Notes: generated from the letters alone by a model not told the origin. A DNA stretch of 64,000 nucleotides from Arthrobacter sp. C9C5 (GCF_013359735.1 NZ_JABFMX010000010.1:62001-126000), one strand, 5' to 3'; counted from the first letter of the stretch, positions 17,049-26,498 are shown. Translations and numbers: made by a program.

Positions 17049-18146
17049 GTGAGCATCCAGACCGACCCGTCGCCCACCCTTGAAGATGAGGCTGCCGTAG
17101 TTGGCAAACTCTCCACCCTGGACCGTTTCCTCCCCGTGTGGATCATTGCCGCCATGGGCCTCGGCCTGCTCTTGGGCAGCTTCGTACCGGGCCTGAACAC
17201 CGCGCTTGAGGCGGTCAAGGTCGGCGAAGTCTCGCTGCCGATCGCCGTCGGCCTCCTGGTGATGATGTACCCGGTGCTCGCGAAGGTCCGCTACGACCAG
17301 GCGCACCGCGTGATCGGCGACCGCAAACTGATGGTCACCTCGCTGGCCTTGAACTGGGTGCTGGCTCCGGCGTTCATGTTCGTCCTGGCCTGGATCTTCA
17401 TCCCGGACCTGCCCGAGTACCGCACCGGACTGATCATTGTCGGGCTGGCGCGCTGCATCGCGATGGTGATGATCTGGAACGACCTTGCCTGCGGCGACCG
17501 GGAAGCCGCCGCCGTGCTGGTGGCCATCAACTCCGTCTTCCAGGTCATCGCCTTCGGTGCGCTGGGCTGGTTCTACCTCCAGCTCCTGCCGTCCTGGCTT
17601 GGCCTGCCGACCACCAGCGCGGACTTCTCCTTCTGGTCCATCACCGCCTCCGTGCTGGTGTTCCTGGGGATCCCGTTGCTGGCCGGCTTCCTGACCCGCA
17701 CCATCGGCGAAAAAGCCAAGGGCCGCGACTGGTACGAAGGCACTTTCCTCCCCCGGCTCGGCCCGTGGGCGCTGTACGGTCTGCTCTTCACCATCACCTT
17801 GCTCTTCGCCCTGCAGGGCGGGACCATCACGTCCCGACCCTTGGACGTCGCCCGGATCGCCTTGCCGCTGCTGGTCTACTTCCTGGTCGTGTTCGGCGCC
17901 GGGATGCTGGTCGGCAAGTGGTTGGACCTCGGCTACGCCAAGACCACCACGTTGGCGTTCACGGCTGCCGGCAACAACTTCGAGCTCGCCATCGCCGTGG
18001 CGATCGGTACCTTCGGCGTCACCTCGGGGCAGGCCCTGGCCGGCGTCGTCGGGCCGTTGATCGAAGTCCCCGTCCTTGTTGCACTGGTTTACGTGGCCCT
18101 CTGGGCCCGCAAGCGCTTCTTCGCCTCCCGCCCCCTTTCCGTCTAA
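17049..18146 (+). CDS. acr3: ACR3-family arsenite efflux permease
   Basis: 365 residues from a GTG at 17049 with TAGGAG upstream; an ATG at 17013 is a possible longer start. About ten membrane segments. The essential cysteine of the family is in the LARCIAMVMIWNDLACGD segment, and the TAAGNNFELAIAVAI helix holds the conserved glutamate. It exports As(III) using the proton gradient. It heads the rightward ars operon; arsC follows 24 bp later. Confidence 0.94.
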   Translation: MSIQTDPSPTLEDEAAVVGKLSTLDRFLPVWIIAAMGLGLLLGSFVPGLNTALEAVKVGEVSLPIAVGLLVMMYPVLAKVRYDQAHRVIGDRKLMVTSLALNWVLAPAFMFVLAWIFIPDLPEYRTGLIIVGLARCIAMVMIWNDLACGDREAAAVLVAINSVFQVIAFGALGWFYLQLLPSWLGLPTTSADFSFWSITASVLVFLGIPLLAGFLTRTIGEKAKGRDWYEGTFLPRLGPWALYGLLFTITLLFALQGGTITSRPLDVARIALPLLVYFLVVFGAGMLVGKWLDLGYAKTTTLAFTAAGNNFELAIAVAIGTFGVTSGQALAGVVGPLIEVPVLVALVYVALWARKRFFASRPLSV

Positions 18147-18170
18147 CCCCACAAACTTCAGGAGAACACC

Positions 18171-18590
18171 ATGAGCACCGAAACCGCCAAGAAGCCGTCC
18201 GTCCTGTTCGTCTGTGTCCACAACGCCGGCCGCTCCCAGATGGCCGCCGCGTTCCTTACCACCCTCGGCGAAGGCCGGATCGAGGTCCGCTCCGCCGGCT
18301 CGCAGCCCGCTGAGAAGGTGAACCCCGCCGCCGTCGAAGCCATGGCCGAACTCGGCATCGACATGTCCGCCGAGATCCCCAAGGTCCTCACCACCGAGGC
18401 CGTGAAAGAGTCCGACGTCGTCATCACCATGGGCTGCGGCGACACCTGCCCGATCTTCCCGGGCAAGCGCTACGAGGACTGGGAACTCGAAGACCCGGCC
18501 GGTCAGGGCGTCGACGCCGTCCGGCCGATCCGGGACGAGATCAAGGCCCGCATCGAGGACCTCATCGCCTCCCTCACCCCCGCCAAGTGA
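18171..18590 (+). CDS. arsC: Arsenate reductase, thioredoxin-linked LMW-phosphatase type
   Basis: 139 residues. The phosphatase-like loop CVHNAGRSQ gives the nucleophile Cys15, and TMGCGDTCP supplies the pair of cysteines that relay the disulfide, the thioredoxin-coupled ArsC layout. It reduces As(V) to As(III) for export by Acr3. The next gene encodes a thioredoxin reductase, a sensible partner. It is closely similar to the C-terminal part of the protein at 21147. Confidence 0.94.
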   Translation: MSTETAKKPSVLFVCVHNAGRSQMAAAFLTTLGEGRIEVRSAGSQPAEKVNPAAVEAMAELGIDMSAEIPKVLTTEAVKESDVVITMGCGDTCPIFPGKRYEDWELEDPAGQGVDAVRPIRDEIKARIEDLIASLTPAK

Positions 18591-18619
18591 GCGCCTAGAA
18601 CCGATATCAGGAGCCTCTC

Positions 18620-19597
18620 GTGAGCACCCAACAGCTGATCATCATTGGATCCGGCCCTGCCGGCTACACTGCGGCGATCTACGCCGCCCGGGCCGGCCTG
18701 GCTCCGCTCGTCATCGCCGGAGCCGTCACCGCGGGCGGCGCCCTAATGAACACCACCGAGGTGGAAAACTTCCCGGGCTTCCCCGCCGGCGTGCAGGGAC
18801 CGGAACTGATGGACGGACTGCAGCAGCAGGCCGAAAAATTCGGCGCACAGGTGGTGTTCGACGACGTCACCGAAGTGACGCTCACCGGGCACCTCAAGCG
18901 GGTGGTCACCGGAGCCGGCGAGACGCATGAGGCACCCGCGGTGATCCTGGCCACCGGCTCCGCCTACAAGGAGCTCGGCCTGCCGGAGGAGAAGAAGTTC
19001 AGCGGCCACGGCGTCTCCTGGTGCGCTACCTGCGACGGCTTCTTCTTCCGCGACCAGGACATCATCGTGGTCGGCGGCGGGGACTCGGCCATGGAGGAGG
19101 CGACGTTCCTCACCCGCTTCGGGAAGACCGTGACCGTCGTCGTACGCAAGAGCGAGCTCCGGGCCTCCCGGATCATGGCCCAGCGCGCCAAGGACAACCC
19201 CAAGATCCGGTTCGCCTGGAACTCGGCCGTCACTGCCATCCACGGCGACGGCAAGGTCACCGGCGTCAAGCTGACGGACACCGTCACCGGCGAAACCCGC
19301 GAGCAGGCTGCCACCGGCATCTTCGTCGCGATCGGACATGTCCCGCGCACCGAACTGCTGCACGGCCAGGTGGACCTCGACGCCGAGGGCTACATCAAGG
19401 TCGATTCCCCCACCACCCTCACCAACCTCTCGGGCGTCTTCGCCTGCGGCGACGCAGTGGACCACCGCTACCGCCAGGCCATCACCGCCGCCGGGACCGG
19501 CTGCGCGGCCGCCCTCGACGCCGAACGCTACCTGGCAGCCCTGGACGACGCGGACAGCATCGCGACCGCCCTGGTCGAGGAACCCACCCACGCCTGA
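18620..19597 (+). CDS. trxB: Thioredoxin reductase
   Basis: 325 residues from a GTG at 18620 with AGGAG upstream. It has the FAD motif GSGPAG near residue 11, the redox pair C135-A-T-C138, and the NADPH motif [10 protein letters not shown]. It moves electrons from NADPH to thioredoxin, which regenerates thioredoxin-dependent ArsC. Its place inside the ars operon indicates a dedicated copy rather than the housekeeping enzyme. No thioredoxin gene is in the operon; one lies at 62998. Confidence 0.95.
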   Translation: MSTQQLIIIGSGPAGYTAAIYAARAGLAPLVIAGAVTAGGALMNTTEVENFPGFPAGVQGPELMDGLQQQAEKFGAQVVFDDVTEVTLTGHLKRVVTGAGETHEAPAVILATGSAYKELGLPEEKKFSGHGVSWCATCDGFFFRDQDIIVVGGGDSAMEEATFLTRFGKTVTVVVRKSELRASRIMAQRAKDNPKIRFAWNSAVTAIHGDGKVTGVKLTDTVTGETREQAATGIFVAIGHVPRTELLHGQVDLDAEGYIKVDSPTTLTNLSGVFACGDAVDHRYRQAITAAGTGCAAALDAERYLAALDDADSIATALVEEPTHA

Positions 19598-19610
19598 GCG
19601 CCACCCACCC

Positions 19611-19678
19611 GCCCAACTAACTCGCAGCAGGGGCCGTTTTGAGCCCTCAAAACGGCCTTAAGTGCCAGCTAGTTGGGC
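19611..19678. repeat. Nested palindromic element between trxB and the flavoprotein gene
   Basis: An inner inverted repeat with 12-bp arms (19632-19643 and 19646-19657, GGCCGTTTTGAG and its complement) lies inside an outer inverted repeat GCCCAACTA/TAGTTGGGC (19611-19619 and 19670-19678). The 12-base internal loops on the two sides do not pair. The transcript would form a strong cruciform-like hairpin. No T-run follows, so it could be an attenuator or mRNA-processing site within the operon, or a dispersed REP-like repeat. Confidence 0.75.
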
Positions 19679-19717
19679 ACGGATCCACCCGCCCCACCGG
19701 ATGAAACAGAGGACACC

Positions 19718-21103
19718 ATGGCTGTACACAACACCCTTCCCGTAGCTGTCATCGGAGCCGGCCCCATCGGCCTCGCCGCGGCAGCACACCTGCTCGAGCG
19801 CGGCCTGGAGCCGCTCATCCTCGAGGCCGGCACGACCCCGGCGGCGGCCGTCGGGCAGTGGCGCCACATCCGGCTGTTCTCGCCATGGCAGTTCAACACC
19901 GACGCCGCCGCCGTCCGCCTGCTCGCCGCGACCGGCTGGGAAGCTCCGGAGCCGACGGAGCTGCCCACCGGCGCTGACCTCATCGGCCAGTACCTCACTC
20001 CGCTGGCTGCACTTCCCGCGATCTCGTCCTGCCTGCACACCGGCGCCCGCGTCGTCGCAGTCACCCGGCAGGGCATGGACAAGACCCACAGCCGGAACCG
20101 CGACACCACCCCCTTTGTGGTCCGGGTCGAACACGCCGACGGCGAGGTCCGCGACTACCAGGCCGCCGCTGTCATCGACGCGTCCGGCACCTGGTCCACC
20201 CGCAACCCGCTCGGCACCTCCGGCCTGCCTGCTGTTGGCGAAGCCGCAGCGGCGGCCCACATCTCCTCTCCCCTGCCGGACGTCCTGAACCGCGACCGTG
20301 AAGCTTTCGCCGGGCGCACCGCCGTCGTGGTCGGCGCCGGCCATTCCGCCGCCAACACCCTGATCAACCTCTCCGAGCTCGCAAGCCAGGTACCCGGCAC
20401 GAAGATCATGTGGGCGATCCGCGGCGCCTCGGCGGCCAAGGTCTACGGCGGCGGTGACGCCGATGGGCTTGCCGCCCGCGGCCAGCTGGGAAGCCGGCTC
20501 CGCGCCCTGGTAGAGGACGGCACGGTGGAATTGCATACCGGCTTCGGGATCGCTGCCCTCGCCTCGGCCGACGGCGCCGTGACCCTGTCCGCCGCGGACG
20601 GCCGGACCCTCGAGGCCGACGTCGTGGTTCCAGCCACCGGCTTCCGCCCCGATCTGGACATCCTCAGGGAACTCCGGCTCGAACTCGACCCCGGCGTCGA
20701 AGCCCCGCGTGAGCTCGGCCCGCTGATCGACCCCGAATTCCACTCCTGCGGCACCGTCGAACCGCACGGCGCCAAAATGCTTGCCCACCCGGAGCAGGAC
20801 TTCTACATCGTCGGCATGAAGTCCTACGGCCGGGCCCCCACCTTCCTGCTGGCCACCGGCTACGAACAGGTCCGTTCCGTCGCCGCAGCCCTGGCCGGAG
20901 ACCACGAAGCAGCCGACACCGTCCAGCTCGAACTCCCCGAGACCGGCGTCTGCTCCTCCGACATCGGCACCAGCTGCGACGTCCCCGCCGCCGTACCGGC
21001 AGGTTTCGTGGCGGAAACCTCCGGCGGCTGCTGCGGAGCGCCCGAACCGGTCCTCGTCGGGTTCCCCACCGGACTGGCCCACGGCCGCTCCGGCGGGAAC
21101 TGA
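19718..21103 (+). CDS. FAD/NAD(P)-binding monooxygenase-like flavoprotein of the ars operon
   Basis: 461 residues from the ATG at 19718 (AGAGGACACC upstream). Two dinucleotide folds are seen: VIGAGPIGLAAAAHL at the N-terminus and VVVGAGHSAANTL about residue 205, as in flavin-containing monooxygenases. The C-terminal tail is unusual, with isolated cysteines and a Cys-Cys pair in SGGCCGAPEP, which could bind a trivalent arsenical. ArsO-type flavoproteins are known in some ars operons. Oxidation of an organoarsenical or As(III) is possible but unproven. It sits between trxB and two more arsC genes. Confidence 0.8.
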   Translation: MAVHNTLPVAVIGAGPIGLAAAAHLLERGLEPLILEAGTTPAAAVGQWRHIRLFSPWQFNTDAAAVRLLAATGWEAPEPTELPTGADLIGQYLTPLAALPAISSCLHTGARVVAVTRQGMDKTHSRNRDTTPFVVRVEHADGEVRDYQAAAVIDASGTWSTRNPLGTSGLPAVGEAAAAAHISSPLPDVLNRDREAFAGRTAVVVGAGHSAANTLINLSELASQVPGTKIMWAIRGASAAKVYGGGDADGLAARGQLGSRLRALVEDGTVELHTGFGIAALASADGAVTLSAADGRTLEADVVVPATGFRPDLDILRELRLELDPGVEAPRELGPLIDPEFHSCGTVEPHGAKMLAHPEQDFYIVGMKSYGRAPTFLLATGYEQVRSVAAALAGDHEAADTVQLELPETGVCSSDIGTSCDVPAAVPAGFVAETSGGCCGAPEPVLVGFPTGLAHGRSGGN

Positions 21104-21146
21104 ATTCCTTCCCCGGATCCCGTCAACCGACCATTGGAGTGCAGCC

Positions 21147-21824
21147 ATGACTGACCACCCCGAACACGGCCTGGGCCTGCAGGACAACACCGAAGTTCTG
21201 CACCGGATCAGCGCGCGCCTAGCCGACCGGTTTGCCGGTGTTTTCGCCGCCGAGACTGTGGAACGCTACGTGTTCGAGTCCTACACGGCCCTGGCCCGGA
21301 CGGCGAAGATCACCGCATACCTGCCATCGACAACAGAACACTTTGCCGGCGACAGGCTCAATGCCCTGGCCAAGTCCAAGGGCGCGGTCACCAGCGACGT
21401 CCCGGAGGTGCTGTTTGTCTGCGTGCAAAACGCCGGCCGCTCCCAGATGGCTGCCGCCCTCCTCACGGTCGAGGCCCAGGGCAGGATCCGGGTCCGCTCT
21501 GCCGGCTCCCAGCCAGCCGCCGAACTAGACCCCGCCGTCGTCGCGGCAATGTCCGAGCTGGGCCTGGACCTGACGAAGGATTACCCCAAGCCCCTCACCG
21601 ACGATGTGGTGCGCGCCTCCGATGTGGTGATCACGATGGGCTGCGGCGATTCCTGCCCGATCTACCCCGGCAAACGCTACGAGGACTGGGAGCTGGCAGA
21701 CCCGGCCGGACTGCCCGTTGCGGCCGTGCGGATCATCCGCGATGAAATCCACGGCCGGGTCAAAGCACTGGCAGCATCACTGCTCCCCAGCCCCGGCTCA
21801 GGCAAGGAAGAATCAAACCCATGA
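21147..21824 (+). CDS. arsC: Arsenate reductase with N-terminal three-helix domain
   Basis: 225 residues in two parts. Residues ~15-75 form a helical domain (ISARLADRF ... YTALARTAKI ... HFAGDRLNAL) homologous to the small protein at 39124; residues 87-220 form an LMW-phosphatase-type ArsC with CVQNAGRSQ (Cys92) and TMGCGDSCP. In related corynebacterial reductases such an N-terminal helical extension is thought to serve dimerisation. The catalytic part closely matches the ArsC at 18171. The end overlaps the next gene by ATGA. Confidence 0.9.
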   Translation: MTDHPEHGLGLQDNTEVLHRISARLADRFAGVFAAETVERYVFESYTALARTAKITAYLPSTTEHFAGDRLNALAKSKGAVTSDVPEVLFVCVQNAGRSQMAAALLTVEAQGRIRVRSAGSQPAAELDPAVVAAMSELGLDLTKDYPKPLTDDVVRASDVVITMGCGDSCPIYPGKRYEDWELADPAGLPVAAVRIIRDEIHGRVKALAASLLPSPGSGKEESNP

Positions 21825-22243
21825 CCCAAACCACGAAAACGCCCGGTGTCCTGTTCGTCTGCAGCAAGAACGGCGGCAAATCCCAGCTCGCCGCCGGACT
21901 GATGAACCAGCTCGCGAACGGGACCGTCACGGTGCACTCCGCCGGGACCAAACCCGGCAAGTCGCTGAACCCCCAGTCCGTGGAATCCCTGGCCGAGCTC
22001 GGCATCGATATCACCGGCGAACACCCCAAGCCCATCACCGAAGCAGTCCTGGACGCGGTCGACGTCGTCATCGTCGTGGGCAAGGAGGCCAAAGTAGACG
22101 CCCCCGAGGGCAAGCGGCTTGAGGTCTGGGATACGGACGAGCCCTCCGAGCGCGGCATCGAGGGCATGGAACGCATGCGCCTGGTACGGGACGACATCAA
22201 GGCCCGTGTCCAGAAGCTGTATGCGGAGCTCACCGGGAACTAG
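21821..22243 (+). CDS. arsC: Arsenate-mycothiol transferase-type ArsC
   Basis: 140 residues. The loop CSKNGGKSQ with Cys14 is the signature of the single-cysteine, mycothiol/mycoredoxin-dependent reductases described in Corynebacterium; the downstream cysteine pair of the thioredoxin-linked type is missing. It would join arsenate to mycothiol, after which mycoredoxin releases As(III). Start overlaps the previous arsC by 4 bp, and the MFS gene begins 3 bp after its stop. Confidence 0.9.
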   Translation: MTQTTKTPGVLFVCSKNGGKSQLAAGLMNQLANGTVTVHSAGTKPGKSLNPQSVESLAELGIDITGEHPKPITEAVLDAVDVVIVVGKEAKVDAPEGKRLEVWDTDEPSERGIEGMERMRLVRDDIKARVQKLYAELTGN

Positions 22244-22246
22244 GCC

Positions 22247-23464
22247 ATGCCCGCCCCGGCGTTATCCCGAACACTGGTCGCAGAGGGTGCACCGCGCGGC
22301 GGCCTCGCCGCGCTGTGCATCACCCAGACCACCGGGTGGGGCGTGCTCTACTACGCGCTGATAGCCGCGGTCCGGCCCATCAGCGAGGACACCGGCTGGG
22401 ACCCTGCCGCGGTCACCGGGGCCTTCTCCGCCGGGCTGCTGGTCTCCGCAGTGGCCGGAATATTCGTGGGCAGGATCTTGGACAGGACCGGGCCGCGGAC
22501 ACTGATGATCACCGGATCCCTCTTGGGAGTGCTGGCACTGACTATCGTGGCGATGGCACCGACCCTGCCCGTGTTCTTTGCGGCGTGGCTCCTGGCGGGG
22601 GCCGCGCAGTCCGCGGTCCTCTATCAGCCGGCCTTCACCGTGATCACCCGCTGGTATGGACCCGCCCGTATCCGGCCCCTGACCGTCCTGACCCTCGCCG
22701 CCGGGTTCGCGTCTACCATCTTCGCCCCGGTCACCGCCGCCTTGACGGCGGCATTCGGCTGGAGGGGTGCGTTTCTCATGCTCGCCGGAATCCTGGGCCT
22801 GATCACTGTCCCACTGCACGCCCGCTACCTTAACGGTCAATGGGCACCGCCCGCGCCCGGCACCCCTGCGACAGACCACCGCGCCAGGCTGCGGACCGTC
22901 CGGCGCAGTCTGGAATTCCTCGGCCTGCAAGCCCTTATGGTGCTTCTCGGGCTCGGGCTTTACACCGTGACACTGAACATCATTCCCTTGCTGGTTGAAA
23001 AGGGAGCCGACTATCCCACGGCCGCTCTGGGGCTTGGCCTCGTGGGCGGCGGGCAGGTGGCTGGCCGGCTGCTGTTCGCCGCGATCCCGTCCGGCGCCCG
23101 GCTGGCCAGCATCACCGGCACGGCAGCGGGTGCCCTCCTCATCCTGGCGGCGCTGCCCGGCCCGGTGCCGGTACTGATCGCGGCCGGGATGCTCGCCGGC
23201 GCGGTCCGCGGGTGCCAGACCCTGCTGCAGGCCACGATCGTGGGTGACCGCTGGGGCACCCGGAGCCTGGGCACGCTGCAGGGGATCTTCTCGGCCCCGC
23301 TCACAGCAGTCACCGCCATCGCCCCGGCGGCGGGACCCGTGCTGGCGGCCGTGCTGGGCACTTACACTGCCATGACCTACACCATGGCCGCTGCGGCCGG
23401 CACGGCAGCCATCCTCGCCGCCGTCGTGAGCCTGCGCAAGGTCCGGCCGCACGCGATCAACTGA
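22247..23464 (+). CDS. MFS transporter at the end of the ars operon
   Basis: 405 residues with about 12 hydrophobic segments and the MFS loop GRILDRTGPR after helix 2. Its start is 3 bp from the arsC stop, so it is in the ars transcript. MFS proteins in ars operons can export organoarsenicals or arsenic conjugates (ArsJ, ArsK and others), but this sequence cannot be assigned to one of these. Export of an acetylated or methylated arsenical is a guess based on the ArsN1-like neighbour. Confidence 0.85.
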   Translation: MPAPALSRTLVAEGAPRGGLAALCITQTTGWGVLYYALIAAVRPISEDTGWDPAAVTGAFSAGLLVSAVAGIFVGRILDRTGPRTLMITGSLLGVLALTIVAMAPTLPVFFAAWLLAGAAQSAVLYQPAFTVITRWYGPARIRPLTVLTLAAGFASTIFAPVTAALTAAFGWRGAFLMLAGILGLITVPLHARYLNGQWAPPAPGTPATDHRARLRTVRRSLEFLGLQALMVLLGLGLYTVTLNIIPLLVEKGADYPTAALGLGLVGGGQVAGRLLFAAIPSGARLASITGTAAGALLILAALPGPVPVLIAAGMLAGAVRGCQTLLQATIVGDRWGTRSLGTLQGIFSAPLTAVTAIAPAAGPVLAAVLGTYTAMTYTMAAAAGTAAILAAVVSLRKVRPHAIN

Positions 23465-23592
23465 GCGCCGACCTCCCCGCGGAAACCTTCAACCGCGGTA
23501 ATGAGGCCATGGACATGGAATCCCTCCGTACCGCGATCCGGGACCGCGGGCCCCTCGGGCGGCCGCGGGCCTGAGGCATCGGAGCGCAGGCC

Positions 23593-24135
23593 ATGGATCC
23601 GACGGGAGACCAGATCACAGCCGGGTACCGCCGAGCCATCGACGACTTCGCCGCCCGGCTGGGGAGCGCCACGCCCGCGGAACTTCGCCGGAAAACCGCC
23701 GCCACCCGGTGGACCAACGAAGAATTGCTGTTCCACATGGTGTTCGGCTACATGGTCGTCCGCGCCCTGCTTCCCCTCGTCCGAGTGGTCAGCCGCCTCC
23801 CCGGACCAGCCGGCACCACCTTCGCCGCAGCATTGAACGCCGCCACGGGACCCTTCGATGTGGTGAACTACTGGGGCTCGCGCGCCGCCGCCCTCGTCTA
23901 CAACAGGCGCCGGATGGGCAGGAAACTGGAAAGAACTGTCAACGAGCTGATGCGGCAACTGGAACGTGAGAGCCCTGCCTCCCTCGCCAGGACCATGCCG
24001 TTTCCGGACAGATGGGACCCGTTCTTCAAGCCGGCCATGACCCTCAACGACGTCTACGCCTATCCCAACCTTCACTTCGATTTCCACGCCAGGCAACTGA
24101 GCCTTCGGCCGCCGGACGGACCAGGGCAGCACTGA
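23593..24135 (+). CDS. DinB-like helical protein
   Basis: 180 residues, mostly helical. The N-terminal part resembles DinB/maleylpyruvate-isomerase-like proteins (WTNEELLFHMVFGYMV), and a C-terminal NLHFDFHARQL provides two histidines that, with the one near residue 48, could form the three-histidine metal site of the fold. Members often use thiol cofactors such as mycothiol. It may be the last gene of the ars transcript or separate; 128 bp without features precede it. Function unknown. Confidence 0.65.
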   Translation: MDPTGDQITAGYRRAIDDFAARLGSATPAELRRKTAATRWTNEELLFHMVFGYMVVRALLPLVRVVSRLPGPAGTTFAAALNAATGPFDVVNYWGSRAAALVYNRRRMGRKLERTVNELMRQLERESPASLARTMPFPDRWDPFFKPAMTLNDVYAYPNLHFDFHARQLSLRPPDGPGQH

Positions 24136-24235
24136 CGGCGGGGCCGTGAAACGCGGCGTGAACAGTCGGCAAAGGCCTGCCCAACTGCGGCGGATGTGGG
24201 GCTTCGGCGGCGGACGGAGGACGTAGCGTCGAAGC

Positions 24236-25906
24236 ATGACGACTCCCCCTCTACGCCTGGGCCGGGCAACGATCGCTGCCGTTGCCATCGGACTCCCGAC
24301 CGCCTTCCTTGCCCCGACCGGCCCCTCGTATGCAGACACTGCGCCCCCAGCCGCCGCAACGGACAGCAGCCATGACGGACGGACCCTGGCGCTGGGCGCC
24401 CCCGGCCTTCCCGAAACGCGTACCGTCACCACGTTGGCGCCAGGATTGACGCGGACCTCCATCACCCGCGGAGCGCCGGACGCCACCTTGGTCTGGACCG
24501 CTGAAGTCGCCATCCCCTCCACCTCGCCCGACCCCGATGCCCCGGCCAGCGCGTTGTCCGATGAAGCCACGGCCAAGGCGGTCGCAGTCAAACTCCAGAA
24601 TGCAGGAGTCACAGCCCGAGTGGAGCATGTCCAGTCCCCCAAGCTCGCCGACTCCGGCGGAGACCTCGGATACCGAGTTCGCGCCGGCGCGTTTCAATCC
24701 AAGGCCGACGGCGCAGCAACGGTCGACCGGATCAAGGCAGCCGGCTATGCCGCCTCGGTTATCTACACCGGCTGGGACGGGGACTCCGAGACCATCAACA
24801 AAACGCGCGGGCCTTGGAAGTTGGAAGTGCTCACTATTGATCCGAAGAAGTTCAAGGGTGAACTTGCCTCCGGGTTCGGCCCGGACCTGCAGGACAGGGA
24901 GACTACGAGCCAGCTCGCGGCGGCCGAAGGCGCCCTGGCCGCGGTGAACGGCGGATTCTTCGTGATGGACCCGAAGGCCGGCGCCCCGGGCGACCCTGCC
25001 GGAACCGCCGTCGTCGGTGGCAAACTGCTCAGCGAGCCGGTCGGGGACCGGCCCTCACTGGTCATCAACGGCAAGACCAACGCGGCTGCGATCGAGCGGC
25101 TGAAATGGAGCGGGCACGTGTCGTCACCGGGGCACGGCGCGAACATAGCGTTGGACGGTCTCAACCGCGTCCCGGGGCTTATCCGCAACTGTGGAGGTAC
25201 CGGCGACTCTCCCACCAACCTGCCGCTGCATGACTTCACCTGCACGGACCCGGACGAGACCGTGGCGTTCACCGGCGAGTTCGGGCCCTCCACCCCGTCC
25301 GGCCCCGGGCTGGAAGTCGTCCTGGACCAACACGGGACCGTGACCGCGGTCAACAGCGCCCGGGGCTCGGCCGTTCCGGCCGGCGGGACCACCGTGCAGG
25401 CTACCGGCACGGACGTGCCGCGTCTCAAGAGCATGGTAACGGTGGGCAAGCGGCTCGACGTCGAGTCCCACCTCGTCAATGCTGTGGGAAGGCCGGCGCG
25501 GTCAAACAGTGACACGTCCGTCATCAACGGCGGCCCGCTGCTGGTGAAGGGCGGCGCCGAGAACATCACTGCCCGGCGGGACGGCATGGTCCACACCGAC
25601 GACAGCAACAGCTTCTATTACGGCTGGGTCCACAAGCGAAACCCCCGAACCATCGTGGGCATCGACGCCGAAGGCCGCACCCTGCTGGTCACCGCCGACG
25701 GCCGCCAGACCACCTCGCTCGGGCTGAGCATCAAGGAAGCTGCGGACGTCGCCCGGTCACTGGGAATGGTTGACGCCATCAACCTCGACGGCGGAGGCTC
25801 GACCACCATGATTGCGGGCGGCCGGGTCGTGAATACCCCGTCCGACGCAACCGGTCAGCGCCCGGTGGGCGATGCAGTGCTCGTGCTTCCGCGCCGCAAG
25901 GACTGA
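24236..25906 (+). CDS. Secreted SPOR-domain phosphodiester glycosidase (NAGPA family)
   Basis: 556 residues. A signal peptide covers about residues 1-34 (basic start, AIAAVAIGLP-like hydrophobic core, cut after SYADTA). Residues ~100-185 resemble a SPOR-type domain (paired YRVRAGAFQSKADAATVDRIKAAGY-like strand-helix unit). The rest is the phosphodiester glycosidase domain with VNGGFFV, VINGGPLLV, RNPRTIVGID and the INLDGGGSTTM signature. The family removes GlcNAc from phosphodiesters. Here it probably acts on exported or wall glycans outside the membrane. Confidence 0.88.
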   Translation: MTTPPLRLGRATIAAVAIGLPTAFLAPTGPSYADTAPPAAATDSSHDGRTLALGAPGLPETRTVTTLAPGLTRTSITRGAPDATLVWTAEVAIPSTSPDPDAPASALSDEATAKAVAVKLQNAGVTARVEHVQSPKLADSGGDLGYRVRAGAFQSKADGAATVDRIKAAGYAASVIYTGWDGDSETINKTRGPWKLEVLTIDPKKFKGELASGFGPDLQDRETTSQLAAAEGALAAVNGGFFVMDPKAGAPGDPAGTAVVGGKLLSEPVGDRPSLVINGKTNAAAIERLKWSGHVSSPGHGANIALDGLNRVPGLIRNCGGTGDSPTNLPLHDFTCTDPDETVAFTGEFGPSTPSGPGLEVVLDQHGTVTAVNSARGSAVPAGGTTVQATGTDVPRLKSMVTVGKRLDVESHLVNAVGRPARSNSDTSVINGGPLLVKGGAENITARRDGMVHTDDSNSFYYGWVHKRNPRTIVGIDAEGRTLLVTADGRQTTSLGLSIKEAADVARSLGMVDAINLDGGGSTTMIAGGRVVNTPSDATGQRPVGDAVLVLPRRKD

Positions 25907-25935
25907 TCCCGCGCATCGTGTGCGACGCTGGTTGC

Positions 25936-26361
25936 ATGGACCTTGAGGTGTCGCCCGCGCTCACGATTCCTTCGTCCGAACTCCGCTGGCGGTTCTCGCG
26001 TTCCTCCGGGCCGGGAGGGCAGCACGTCAACACTTCCGACAGCCGCGCCGAACTGTCCTGGAACATCGCCGGCTCGGCGGCGCTCACGGATGCCCAACGG
26101 CTGCTGCTGCTCGAACGGCTCGGACGACGGCGCCTCATCGGCGGGGTGGTCACCGTGACCGCATCGGAGCAACGGTCCCAGCTGCGCAATCGCGAGATCG
26201 CGCTGGCGAAGCTGTCCGAGCTCGTGGCAGCCGGCCTCGCACCGGAAGCTGCTCCCCGCCGACCGACCAAACCCACGCGGGGCTCGAACCGCCGCCGCCT
26301 CGCCGCAAAGGAACAACGGTCAGCGACGAAACGGCAGCGAAGGCGGCCATCCGAGGAGTAG
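25936..26361 (+). CDS. arfB: Peptidyl-tRNA hydrolase ArfB, ribosome rescue
   Basis: 141 residues from the ATG at 25936. The release-factor catalytic motif SSGPGGQHVN contains GGQ, and the C-terminus is a basic tail rich in Arg/Lys (about residues 110-141), as in ArfB/YaeJ, where it enters the empty mRNA channel. It releases nascent chains from stalled ribosomes. It starts 29 bp after the glycosidase stop. Confidence 0.93.
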   Translation: MDLEVSPALTIPSSELRWRFSRSSGPGGQHVNTSDSRAELSWNIAGSAALTDAQRLLLLERLGRRRLIGGVVTVTASEQRSQLRNREIALAKLSELVAAGLAPEAAPRRPTKPTRGSNRRRLAAKEQRSATKRQRRRPSEE

Positions 26362-26498
26362 CGCGGCCGGTCGTCCGCATGCGCCCCCTGTCGCCACAAC
26401 CGGGCATTGGATAAAATCGGGGTTCCGGGTCAATCGACCCGGAGCCCCGGCGGCTCGGCCCGGCCGAAAGCCCGCCGGGCTGAGCAGAGAGGCCAGCC

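Noticed and set aside
17046..18221. 391-residue minus-strand frame opposite acr3
   Set aside because: Composition rich in Gln, Gly, Asp and His is typical of the shadow of a membrane protein gene in GC-rich DNA; acr3 is certain.
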